Shown piece by piece: positions 45,114 to 51,899 of a stretch of DNA of 51,899 bases; positions within the stretch are counted from its first letter, which is position 1, and the number at the start of each line of letters is the position of its first letter. A model generated the notes under the pieces. It saw nothing but the letters and a program-made list of their open reading frames with translations, was not told the DNA's origin and searched no databases. The translations under genes were made by a program, and so were the position numbers. The DNA comes from UBA7236 sp964638865 (GTDB lineage: Bacteria; Bacteroidota; Bacteroidia; Chitinophagales; BACL12). The stretch spans positions 1 to 51,899 of the forward strand of contig CAZXBG010000005.1 in the NCBI GenBank assembly GCA_964638865.1, read 5' to 3'.

Positions 45114-45216
45114 ATGAGTGGTGAGTGGTGAGTGGTGAGGGGTGAGTGGTGAGTTTGATCCTGTATGGGAGGAAATTTATCGCAACTTGAATGAGAAATG
45201 AGAAATGAGAAATGAG
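45114..45216. repeat. Two heptanucleotide tandem arrays after nuoI
   Basis: Array 1 (45114-45153): five units of GTGAGTG with two single-base variants, plus a partial unit. Array 2 (45191-45216): three units of ATGAGAA plus ATGAG. Both have a strict 7-nt period but different unit sequences. They begin just after the nuoI stop. Confidence 0.85.
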
Positions 45217-45230
45217 TTTAATCTGAGTTA

Positions 45231-45440
45231 GAGCAAATTCATTTCACTAATTTGAAAATTCTTGGTAGGAGATAAAAGATTTAATNNNNNNNNNNNNNNN
45301 NNNNNNNNNNNNNNNNNNNNNNNNNNNNNNNNNNNNNNNNNNNNNNNNNNNNNNNNNNNNNNNNNNNNNNNNNNNNNNNNNNNNNGAGCAAATTCATTTC
45401 ACTAATTTGAAAATTCTTGGTAGGAGATAAAAGATTTAAT
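45231..45440. other. Assembly gap (100 N) flanked by an exact 55-bp duplication
   Basis: N runs from 45286 to 45385, exactly 100 bases. The 55 bases immediately before it (45231-45285) are identical to the 55 immediately after (45386-45440). This is what results when two contigs that end in the same k-mer overlap are joined with a default N spacer. The true sequence probably has one copy of the 55 bp and no gap. A collapsed tandem array cannot be excluded. Confidence 0.9.
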
Positions 45441-45541
45441 CCTTGCAGGAACTTACTCCCGATTCACGCACGAAAATTATCAATGGAACAATAAATTATC
45501 AACCACATCAAAAATTTCCAATCCAAACGAAAACCAATCTA

Positions 45542-45569
45542 ATTACTAAATACTAAATACTACATACTA
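45542..45569. repeat. Heptanucleotide array before nuoJ
   Basis: Four 7-nt units: ATTACTA, AATACTA, AATACTA, CATACTA. It ends 3 bp before the TTG start codon of nuoJ, so it occupies the ribosome-binding region. Confidence 0.8.
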
Positions 45570-45572
45570 ACC

Positions 45573-46091
45573 TTGACCGCCTACGACATCATATTTTATC
45601 TTCTCGCCGGATTTATACTTGGAACCGGAATATTGGCAATGACTACCACTAAAATATTCAGGGCTGCTGTATTTTTATTGTTTTCACTGATGGGCGTGGC
45701 CGGATTATATTTTTGGATGCATGTGGAATTTGTTGCTGCTGTGCAGATCATTGTTTATGTTGGAGGTATAGTAGTGCTCATTATATTTTCTATCTTTTTA
45801 ACCCAGGAAGCGGGAGTTGAAATGCCTAAAGCGACGAATACCAGACTTATTTTTTCTACACTGGCCTCTATTTGCGGAATTGTTTTGACAACATTATTGA
45901 TCGATCAATATGCATTCCCTGAAATTTCAACAATGGCTTTAGATGCATCACCAAATAATATCGGAACTAATATGATGGATTATACGGAAAAAGGATATGC
46001 ATTGCCTTTTGAAGTGATCAGTATATTATTATTGGCAGCAATGGTAGGCAGTATCACCATTGCACTAAAATCAAAACCGGAAGAAGTATAA
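45573..46091 (+). CDS. nuoJ: NADH-quinone oxidoreductase subunit J
   Basis: Membrane subunit (ND6), 172 residues with five hydrophobic helices. FYLLAGFILGTGILAMTTTK and FVAAVQIIVYVGGIVVLIIF (the distorted pi-bulge helix region, with its YVGGIVVL) are diagnostic. The frame starts with TTG at 45573; the next in-frame ATG (45638) would remove the first helix, so TTG is probably real. The stop overlaps the nuoK start by one base (TAATG). Confidence 0.95.
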   Translation: MTAYDIIFYLLAGFILGTGILAMTTTKIFRAAVFLLFSLMGVAGLYFWMHVEFVAAVQIIVYVGGIVVLIIFSIFLTQEAGVEMPKATNTRLIFSTLASICGIVLTTLLIDQYAFPEISTMALDASPNNIGTNMMDYTEKGYALPFEVISILLLAAMVGSITIALKSKPEEV

Positions 46092-46402
46092 TGGAAGTAA
46101 CACTTACACATATTCTGTTTCTCAGCACCTCTTTATTTTTTATAGGGATGTACGGTTTGTTTACACGCCGCAATATGATTACCATGTTAATGGCTATTGA
46201 GTTGATATTAAATAGTGTGAACATCAATTTTGTTGCATTCAATAAATATTTATACCCGGAAGAACTTACAGGAGTATTTTTTACCATATTTATTATTGCC
46301 ATTGCCGCTGCAGAAGCTGCTGTTGCTATTGCAATAATTATTCATATTTACCGGGATCACAAATCTATTGATGTGGAAGATTCGCAGGATATGAAATATT
46401 AA
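46091..46402 (+). CDS. nuoK: NADH-quinone oxidoreductase subunit K
   Basis: Small membrane subunit (ND4L), 103 residues with three helices. The proton-path glutamates are present in MLMAIELILNSVNINFVAF and in AIAAAEAAVAIAIIIHIYRD. One-base overlap with nuoJ and 17 bp to nuoL indicate cotranscription. Confidence 0.97.
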   Translation: MEVTLTHILFLSTSLFFIGMYGLFTRRNMITMLMAIELILNSVNINFVAFNKYLYPEELTGVFFTIFIIAIAAAEAAVAIAIIIHIYRDHKSIDVEDSQDMKY

Positions 46403-46419
46403 TTTTTTGAAAAGAAAAA

Positions 46420-48342
46420 ATGAGTAACTATAATTATATCGCCTTAATTCCGCTTTTACCGCTTGCAGGATTTTTATTGCTTGGGTTATTCGGGAGAAGG
46501 TATTTTAATAAGGTATCCGGAATTTTAGGAACTCTTTTATTGGGTGTTTCTGCAATTTTATCACTTGTGGCTGCTTATCAATATTTTATTGTTAATGGCA
46601 TGGTAGATGGAGTTTATCCAGTAATAGAACCATTTAAATATACCTGGCTGCAATTTACCGATACCCTATCCATTGATATGGGAATACTATTGGATCCAAT
46701 TTCTGTAATGATGCTCGTTGTAGTAACCTTTGTTTCGCTAATGGTGCATATTTATAGCCTCGGATACATGAAAGGAGAAGAAAGATTTGCAACCTATTAT
46801 TCCTATCTGCAATTATTTACTTTCTCCATGCTTGGCCTGGTAATATCTTCCAATCTGTTTCAGATATATATGTTCTGGGAATTGGTAGGGGTATCCTCTT
46901 ATTTATTGATCGGGTATTATTACGACAAACCATCTGCCGTTGCCGCCGGCAAAAAAGCATTTATTGTTACACGATTCGCAGATCTTTTTTTCCTGATCGG
47001 AATTTTAATATTGGGATTCACCGGAAATTCATTCGATTTTAATACGCTGATAAATACCCTAACATCATCAGAATTTGCAACACATTTTGGAGCATCATTT
47101 TTGGGAATTTCTGTCGTAACATGGGCTCTCACTTTAATATTTATTGGTGGTGCAGGAAAATCTGCCATGTTCCCTTTGCATATTTGGCTGCCCGATGCAA
47201 TGGAAGGTCCCACACCTGTTTCTGCACTGATACATGCTGCTACCATGGTGGTTGCAGGCGTATTTTTAGTTGCCAGATTATTTCCTGTTTTTGCAATTAC
47301 CGATTCCGGTGCGTTGGAAATTGTTGCTTATGTAGGCATTTTTTCCGCGCTGTTTGCTGCTGTAATTGCATGCACACAAAATGATATTAAACGCGTGCTG
47401 GCATATTCCACCATGTCGCAAATTGGATATATGATGTTTGCTTTAGGAGTAAGCAGTTTTGGCGAACATGGTGCCGGATATACCGCAAGTATGTTCCATT
47501 TATTTACCCATGCATTTTTTAAATCATTATTATTTCTTGGAGCAGGTGCGGTAATTCACATGGTGCACAGTAATAATATGCAGGATATGGGAGGCTTGAG
47601 AAAATATATGCCTATCACCAATATTACTTTTCTCATTGGATGCCTCGCAATTGCAGGCGTTCCTCCTTTTGCAGGATTTTTTAGTAAGGAAATGATATTA
47701 CATGCAGCCTACGAATCGCATCCGGGAATTTTTTATGTTGCATTATTAACCTCGGGACTTACTGCATTTTATATGTTCCGTTTATATTTTTCTATTTTTT
47801 GGAACAAGAAAGCACATTTGCACGGAGAACATCACAGCGAAGGAACATTTTCCATGAAACTTCCATTAATTATATTAGCTACACTCAGCATCGCAACAGG
47901 ATTTATCCCATTCGGAAATTTTGTTTCATCCGACAAAACTGTATTACACAGTCATTTTGATATTGTATTTTCGATAGCTCCGGTTCTGATCGGATTATTG
48001 GGAATTTCTATTGCCTACAATTTTTATCAGAAGCAATCTGACAAGCCCACCAAAATTGCCGCAGCAGCAGGTGGATTTTATAAAGCAGCTTATCAGAAAT
48101 TTTATATTGATGAAGTATATATTTTCATTACAAAAAAAATTATTTTTAATTTAATTGGTCGGCCCGCGGCATGGTTCGATAGAAATATTGTAGATGGGTT
48201 CATTAATTTAACAGGAAATACAACAACAAAAATTTCATCAACAATAAAGGGATTACAATCCGGGAAAGTGCAAGGTTATGCCATGTATTTTTTTGGAGGA
48301 GTATTGGTTTTGACGCTATTTTTTATTTATTGTTTAAAATAA
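46420..48342 (+). CDS. nuoL: NADH-quinone oxidoreductase subunit L
   Basis: Distal antiporter-like subunit (ND5), 640 residues with about 16 helices. The coupling Glu in MFWELVGVSSYLLIGYYYDK and Lys in GGAGKSAMFPLHIWLPDAME are present, as are TPVSALIHAATMVVAGVFLV and DIKRVLAYSTMSQIGYMMFA. A C-terminal lateral-helix region (FYKAAYQKFYIDEVYIFITK) is complete, so the pump arm is not shortened. Confidence 0.97.
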   Translation: MSNYNYIALIPLLPLAGFLLLGLFGRRYFNKVSGILGTLLLGVSAILSLVAAYQYFIVNGMVDGVYPVIEPFKYTWLQFTDTLSIDMGILLDPISVMMLVVVTFVSLMVHIYSLGYMKGEERFATYYSYLQLFTFSMLGLVISSNLFQIYMFWELVGVSSYLLIGYYYDKPSAVAAGKKAFIVTRFADLFFLIGILILGFTGNSFDFNTLINTLTSSEFATHFGASFLGISVVTWALTLIFIGGAGKSAMFPLHIWLPDAMEGPTPVSALIHAATMVVAGVFLVARLFPVFAITDSGALEIVAYVGIFSALFAAVIACTQNDIKRVLAYSTMSQIGYMMFALGVSSFGEHGAGYTASMFHLFTHAFFKSLLFLGAGAVIHMVHSNNMQDMGGLRKYMPITNITFLIGCLAIAGVPPFAGFFSKEMILHAAYESHPGIFYVALLTSGLTAFYMFRLYFSIFWNKKAHLHGEHHSEGTFSMKLPLIILATLSIATGFIPFGNFVSSDKTVLHSHFDIVFSIAPVLIGLLGISIAYNFYQKQSDKPTKIAAAAGGFYKAAYQKFYIDEVYIFITKKIIFNLIGRPAAWFDRNIVDGFINLTGNTTTKISSTIKGLQSGKVQGYAMYFFGGVLVLTLFFIYCLK

Positions 48343-48370
48343 AACGAATTACCCTAAAGGTAAATTAGCT

Positions 48371-49852
48371 ATGAATTTAAATGTACTGATCATATTACCT
48401 TTTATAACAGCGCTGTGCATTATGTTCAGTAAAGATCTGAAACAGATCCGTATGGTAGCTTTTCTGGGAGCTGCACTGCAATTGGTTTTGGGGGGATTTT
48501 TATTATATATATATTGTACTGTGAGAGCTGCAGGAGATACAAGTCCCTTTTTATTTGAACAGCGATTTGCCTGGTATCCTTCATTAAATATTAATTACCA
48601 TATTGGGGTGGATGGAATTTCTATTGCCATGATACTATTAACTGCCTCGGTTGTTTTAGCAGGCGTTTTGGTATCCTGGAATGAATCGAGAATGTCGAAG
48701 GAATTTTTTCTGCTCCTCACCTTTTTAGGCCTAGGTGCTTATGGATTTTTTATTTCCTTAGACCTGTTTACTTTATTTTTCTTTTTAGAACTTGCAGTAA
48801 TTCCAAAATATTTATTGATCGGTATTTGGGGAAGCGGTAAAAAAGAATACTCCGCCATGAAACTCGCATTAATGCTGATGGGTGGAAGTGCTTTGGTATT
48901 AGTCGGAATTTTAGGTGTATATTTTTATGGCGGAAATAGTTTTGATCTGGTATCTGTTTCACAGAATTTTATTCCGATTGAAGCGCAACGTATATTTTTT
49001 CCTTTGTTATTTGTCGGCTTTGGCGTATTCACTGCAATATTTCCTTTTCATACCTGGGTTCCGGATGGGCACTCTTCGGCACCAACAGCAGCATCTATGT
49101 TTCTTGCGGGTATTTCGATGAAATTGGGTGGATACGGATGTTTACGTGTTGCCATGTATTTAATGCCCGAAGCAGCTCACGAATATCAACCCATCATTAT
49201 AATATTAGCTACCATCGCAATTATTTACGGAGCATTTGCAACTTTAATGCAAACCGATCTCAAATATATCAACGCATATTCTTCGGTTTCACATTGCGGA
49301 TTTGTATTGTTGGGAATTGGTTTGTTAAATCAAACTGCAATAAACGGAGCAGTAATGCAAATGGTTTCGCACGGATTAATGACAGCACTTTTCTTCGCCG
49401 CTATCGGAATGTTATATTCCAGAACGCATACAAGAATGGTTGCGCAGTTAGGCGGATTATTAAAAGTAATGCCATTTATTTCCACCGTATTTGTAATTGC
49501 GGGTTTATGTTCCTTAGGTCTTCCCGGTTTCAGCGGATTTGTTTCTGAAATGACGGTATTTATGGGTGGATGGCAAAATCCGGAAGCACTTTATCGCATT
49601 GCAACTATTTTAGCTTGTGCAAGTATTGTGGTAACTGCTGTATATATTTTAAGAGCAACGGGTTCTGCCATCATGGGACCCATAACAAATAATGAATACA
49701 CACTGATAAAAGACGCCACCTGGAATGAACGGTTGGCGTCAGTAGTACTAATTGCAGGAATCGTTTTAATAGGTATAGCACCGTTCCTGTTAACCGATTT
49801 AATTGGAAGTGGCACGGAGGCTATAATGTTGAGAGTGGGTGGTGGGGAGTAG
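48371..49852 (+). CDS. nuoM: NADH-quinone oxidoreductase subunit M
   Basis: Antiporter-like subunit (ND4), 493 residues, about 14 helices. The Glu of LFFFLELAVIPKYLLIGIWG and FPFHTWVPDGHSSAPTAASM are present, as is DLKYINAYSSVSHCGFVLLG. The start ATG lies 28 bp after nuoL. The C-terminus ends VGGGE; the DNA there is G/T-rich and grades into the spacer. Confidence 0.97.
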   Translation: MNLNVLIILPFITALCIMFSKDLKQIRMVAFLGAALQLVLGGFLLYIYCTVRAAGDTSPFLFEQRFAWYPSLNINYHIGVDGISIAMILLTASVVLAGVLVSWNESRMSKEFFLLLTFLGLGAYGFFISLDLFTLFFFLELAVIPKYLLIGIWGSGKKEYSAMKLALMLMGGSALVLVGILGVYFYGGNSFDLVSVSQNFIPIEAQRIFFPLLFVGFGVFTAIFPFHTWVPDGHSSAPTAASMFLAGISMKLGGYGCLRVAMYLMPEAAHEYQPIIIILATIAIIYGAFATLMQTDLKYINAYSSVSHCGFVLLGIGLLNQTAINGAVMQMVSHGLMTALFFAAIGMLYSRTHTRMVAQLGGLLKVMPFISTVFVIAGLCSLGLPGFSGFVSEMTVFMGGWQNPEALYRIATILACASIVVTAVYILRATGSAIMGPITNNEYTLIKDATWNERLASVVLIAGIVLIGIAPFLLTDLIGSGTEAIMLRVGGGE

Positions 49853-49863
49853 GTAGTGGGCAG

Positions 49864-49887
49864 TTTTTGATCCCTTGGGATCAAAAA
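49864..49887. terminator. Palindromic hairpin between nuoM and nuoN
   Basis: TTTTTGATCCC (49864-49874) is the exact complement of GGGATCAAAAA (49877-49887), only two bases apart. The stem is bidirectional-terminator-like but its tail is A-rich on the plus strand. It may reduce readthrough into nuoN, or be part of the spacer repeats; it is 12 bp after nuoM. Confidence 0.5.
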
Positions 49888-49941
49888 AAATGATTTGAGA
49901 AAGTAATTGCTGTTCAGGAGAAATCAGCATTACGGCCTCAC

Positions 49942-49965
49942 GGTTCATGGTTCACGATTCACGAT
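49942..49965. repeat. Heptanucleotide array in the nuoM-nuoN spacer
   Basis: Units GGTTCAT, GGTTCAC, GATTCAC and GAT follow each other with a 7-nt period. The 182-bp spacer shows no gene. Confidence 0.65.
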
Positions 49966-50034
49966 AGAAAAAGTAACAAAAGAAATAAAAATATCCTCCG
50001 AAGATAAAGTCTAAAGTGGAACAAAAACAACACC

Positions 50035-51444
50035 ATGTCCGAAGCATTTTTTACCTATATGAAATTTGAGTTGATGCTGGTCATCATCATATTCATTTTA
50101 TTGTTCCTGAAAATATGGAAGAATAAATTGAATAATAAAACCGTGCTTCAGGTTGCCAATAGTTTGTTGCTGATCAATTTTATTGTTGGATTTTTTGGGA
50201 ATGTATCGGGAGAACTTTTTGCTGATATGTTTCGCACAACAGGATTAATTGTGTTGGAAAAAAATATTCTTAATCTGGGCGCATTAGTAATTTCTCTGCA
50301 AGCATATAATTGGTTGTTGAATCATAAACATGCTCCGGAGTTTTATATTATTTTATTGTCGTCGTTAATGGGTATGTTTTTTATGATATCGTCCCAGAAT
50401 ATTTTTATGTTCTATTTGGGATTAGAATTATCCACCATTCCGCTGGCAGCATTGGTAAATTTTGATCTCGAAAAAAGAAAATCGGGGGAAGCTGCGTTGA
50501 AATATATTATTTCTTCGGCATTTTCTTCAGGCATGTTGTTGTTTGGAATTTCTCTTTTGTATGGAGCATTGGGAACCCTAAATTTTGAGGAGATATCCAT
50601 AGCCATGCATGCAGAGCCTTTATTGATATACGCGTTCATTTTGTTGTTTGCAGGATTTGCATTTAAGATCTCCGCAGTTCCTTTTCACTTGTGGACAGCA
50701 GATGTATATGAAGGAGCGCCTGTTCCTGTTACCTCTTATCTGAGTGTGATATCTAAAGGAGCCATCATATTTGTTTTTGTTTCGGTATTATATACTGCAT
50801 TTCAAAACATCTTTACCACCTGGTATAATTTATTGTTTTTGATAAGTGTGGCAACAATGCTGATCGGAAATTTATTTGCGTTAAGACAACAAAATCTAAA
50901 ACGATTTCTTGCATTTTCTTCCATTGCGCAGGTTGGATTTATTTTGATTGGCATATCGGGAAATTCAGCAGAAGGAACTGCCTCTGCAATATATTTTGTG
51001 CTCGTTTATTTATTTTCTAACCTCGGAGCCTTTGGTGTAGTGGCTTTAGTGAGCGCTGCAACAGGAAAAGAAAATCTGGAAGACTACAAAGGATTTTATA
51101 AAACAAATCCAATGTTGGCTTGGATATTAACCCTCTCTTTATTTTCGCTTGCAGGCATACCTCCAACTGCCGGCTTTTTTGGTAAATTCTTTTTATTAAT
51201 GGCAGGTGCCGGTCAAGGGAATACGATACTGATAATAATTGCATCGTTAAACATGATAATTTCGTTGTATTATTATTTGCGCATTGTTAAAGCAATGTTT
51301 ATGGATGAAAATGCAAATCCAATTGAAAAAGTAGACGCGGGATTACAACCAAAATTTGCATTTATTATTTGTATTGCCGGTATTTTAGTTACGGGTTTAT
51401 CGGGTGGATGTTATGAATATATTTATAGTTTAATTCAGGTTTAA
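50035..51444 (+). CDS. nuoN: NADH-quinone oxidoreductase subunit N
   Basis: Third antiporter-like subunit (ND2), 469 residues, about 14 helices. Motifs: FYLGLELSTIPLAALVNFDL, KSGEAALKYIISSAFSSGML, FAGFAFKISAVPFHLWTADV, YEGAPVPVTSYLSVISKGAI and NLKRFLAFSSIAQVGFILIG. The start is clear. It ends the complex I gene set; a small hypothetical gene follows 2 bp later. Confidence 0.96.
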   Translation: MSEAFFTYMKFELMLVIIIFILLFLKIWKNKLNNKTVLQVANSLLLINFIVGFFGNVSGELFADMFRTTGLIVLEKNILNLGALVISLQAYNWLLNHKHAPEFYIILLSSLMGMFFMISSQNIFMFYLGLELSTIPLAALVNFDLEKRKSGEAALKYIISSAFSSGMLLFGISLLYGALGTLNFEEISIAMHAEPLLIYAFILLFAGFAFKISAVPFHLWTADVYEGAPVPVTSYLSVISKGAIIFVFVSVLYTAFQNIFTTWYNLLFLISVATMLIGNLFALRQQNLKRFLAFSSIAQVGFILIGISGNSAEGTASAIYFVLVYLFSNLGAFGVVALVSAATGKENLEDYKGFYKTNPMLAWILTLSLFSLAGIPPTAGFFGKFFLLMAGAGQGNTILIIIASLNMIISLYYYLRIVKAMFMDENANPIEKVDAGLQPKFAFIICIAGILVTGLSGGCYEYIYSLIQV

Positions 51445-51446
51445 TA

Positions 51447-51815
51447 ATGGCAATTAATAAGAATCATACTTTCGACGATTTAGATGGCATTAAATGCGCC
51501 ATTGTAGAAACACAGGTAACACCTCAACGCGTTGCATTTTTAAAATCTTTGCTGGAGTTAAATTTGTTTACAGTGGTGGTTGTGCCCTCTCCACCTGCCA
51601 AGACTACGCCTGTTGCTGAAGGAGAAATTGCACCTCCTCCCCCAGAAGAAACGTTTACTGTTGGCGTTACCGACGTAACATTTAATGCAACAAATGCCAT
51701 CTTCGGCCGCCTACTTAAAACAGCAAACGGACATATTGTTACACTCGCTTATTGGAATCAAAAGGAAACAATTTCTCATGATGAAATACCTTATTTTGAG
51801 AATACTGCAAGTTGA
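51447..51815 (+). CDS. Small conserved-looking hypothetical protein after nuoN
   Basis: A 122-residue protein starting 2 bp after the nuoN stop, so certainly cotranscribed. No signal peptide or membrane helix. The N-terminal part (DDLDGIKCAIVETQVTPQRV, FLKSLLELNLFTVVVVPSP) and the C-terminal part (FTVGVTDVTFNATNAIFGRL, GHIVTLAYWNQKE) are separated by a proline-rich linker of about 25 residues. I do not recognise a family. It could be an accessory factor of complex I or simply downstream; no function is proposed. Confidence 0.8.
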   Translation: MAINKNHTFDDLDGIKCAIVETQVTPQRVAFLKSLLELNLFTVVVVPSPPAKTTPVAEGEIAPPPPEETFTVGVTDVTFNATNAIFGRLLKTANGHIVTLAYWNQKETISHDEIPYFENTAS

Positions 51816-51829
51816 TATTTTATTACGAT

Positions 51830-51899
51830 TTACTGTAAAATTATTTTTTGTGTTTCGATGATGTTAGATTTTTCATCGGTGAATATTACAAGATAAATG
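51830..51899 (-). CDS. C-terminal end of a probable T9SS cargo gene (partial)
   Basis: On the minus strand an open frame enters from the window edge and ends at TAA (51832-51830). It reads IYLVIFTDEKSNIIETQKI then ILQ, which matches the last strand pair of type A sorting domains (compare LASGIYTLTI and the end SATKLVKE of the DUF4397 protein). Only 22 codons are visible, so this is tentative. Confidence 0.55.
   Translation of the reverse strand, partial: IYLVIFTDEKSNIIETQKIILQ

Noticed and set aside
45114..45216. CRISPR-like short repeats
   Set aside because: Units are only 7 nt and contiguous, with no spacers; no cas genes in the window. They are simple tandem arrays.
45286..45385. nuoE, nuoF and nuoG hidden in the N gap
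   Set aside because: The gap lies between nuoI and nuoJ, not nuoD and nuoH, and its flanks are an exact 55-bp overlap, so there is probably no missing sequence.

Overview
The window looks like a chromosomal scaffold of an AT-rich, free-living Bacteroidota, probably of the Chitinophagales/Saprospirales type. The phylum call rests on a complete gliding/type IX secretion (T9SS) core operon, Omp28, DUF6029, DUF4271 and DUF2490 proteins, T9SS C-terminal sorting domains, and promoter -7 boxes of the TAnnTTTG type. The exact order or genus cannot be read from the sequence.

Layout. Bases 1-6011, minus strand: T9SS core operon porP/sprF-gldK-gldL-gldM-gldN with an intrinsic terminator. Bases 6075-18342: housekeeping and envelope genes (DUF255 thioredoxin-like protein, hemD, DUF4271 membrane protein, Omp85-like protein, hemW, S9 peptidase, TlpA-like thioredoxin, DUF6029 protein, Omp28 lipoprotein). 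Bases 18425-31616: an accessory, partly eroded region. It holds two beta-carbonic anhydrase lipoproteins, a third lipoprotein resembling iota-carbonic anhydrases, a CbbR-like LysR regulator, DUF2490 proteins, two OprP-type porins, a TetR regulator, an NADP isocitrate dehydrogenase and an IS630 fragment. Between them lie three decayed genes, two DUF2490 and one LysR, that are visible only by translating through stops and frameshifts. The set DUF2490 + beta-CA + LysR occurs twice, once intact and once decayed, so it appears to be a duplicated inorganic-carbon module. Bases 30831-31616 encode a lipoprotein that resembles the first two periplasmic domains of GldM.

Bases 31699-51815: energy metabolism. 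A large pyruvate:ferredoxin oxidoreductase is followed by two T9SS cargo proteins (DUF4397; propeller plus PKD) that are bracketed by three copies of a ~130-160 bp interspersed repeat. Then comes a nuoABCD-HIJKLMN operon with no nuoE, nuoF or nuoG. Without the NADH-oxidising module, and with PFOR nearby, the complex may be fed by ferredoxin; this is inference. The longer spacers inside the nuo operon carry 7-nt-period tandem repeats and a second dispersed repeat. The 100-N gap at 45286-45385 is flanked by an exact 55-bp duplication and is very probably an assembly artefact with nothing missing. The window ends in the C-terminal coding end of another apparent T9SS cargo gene on the minus strand.
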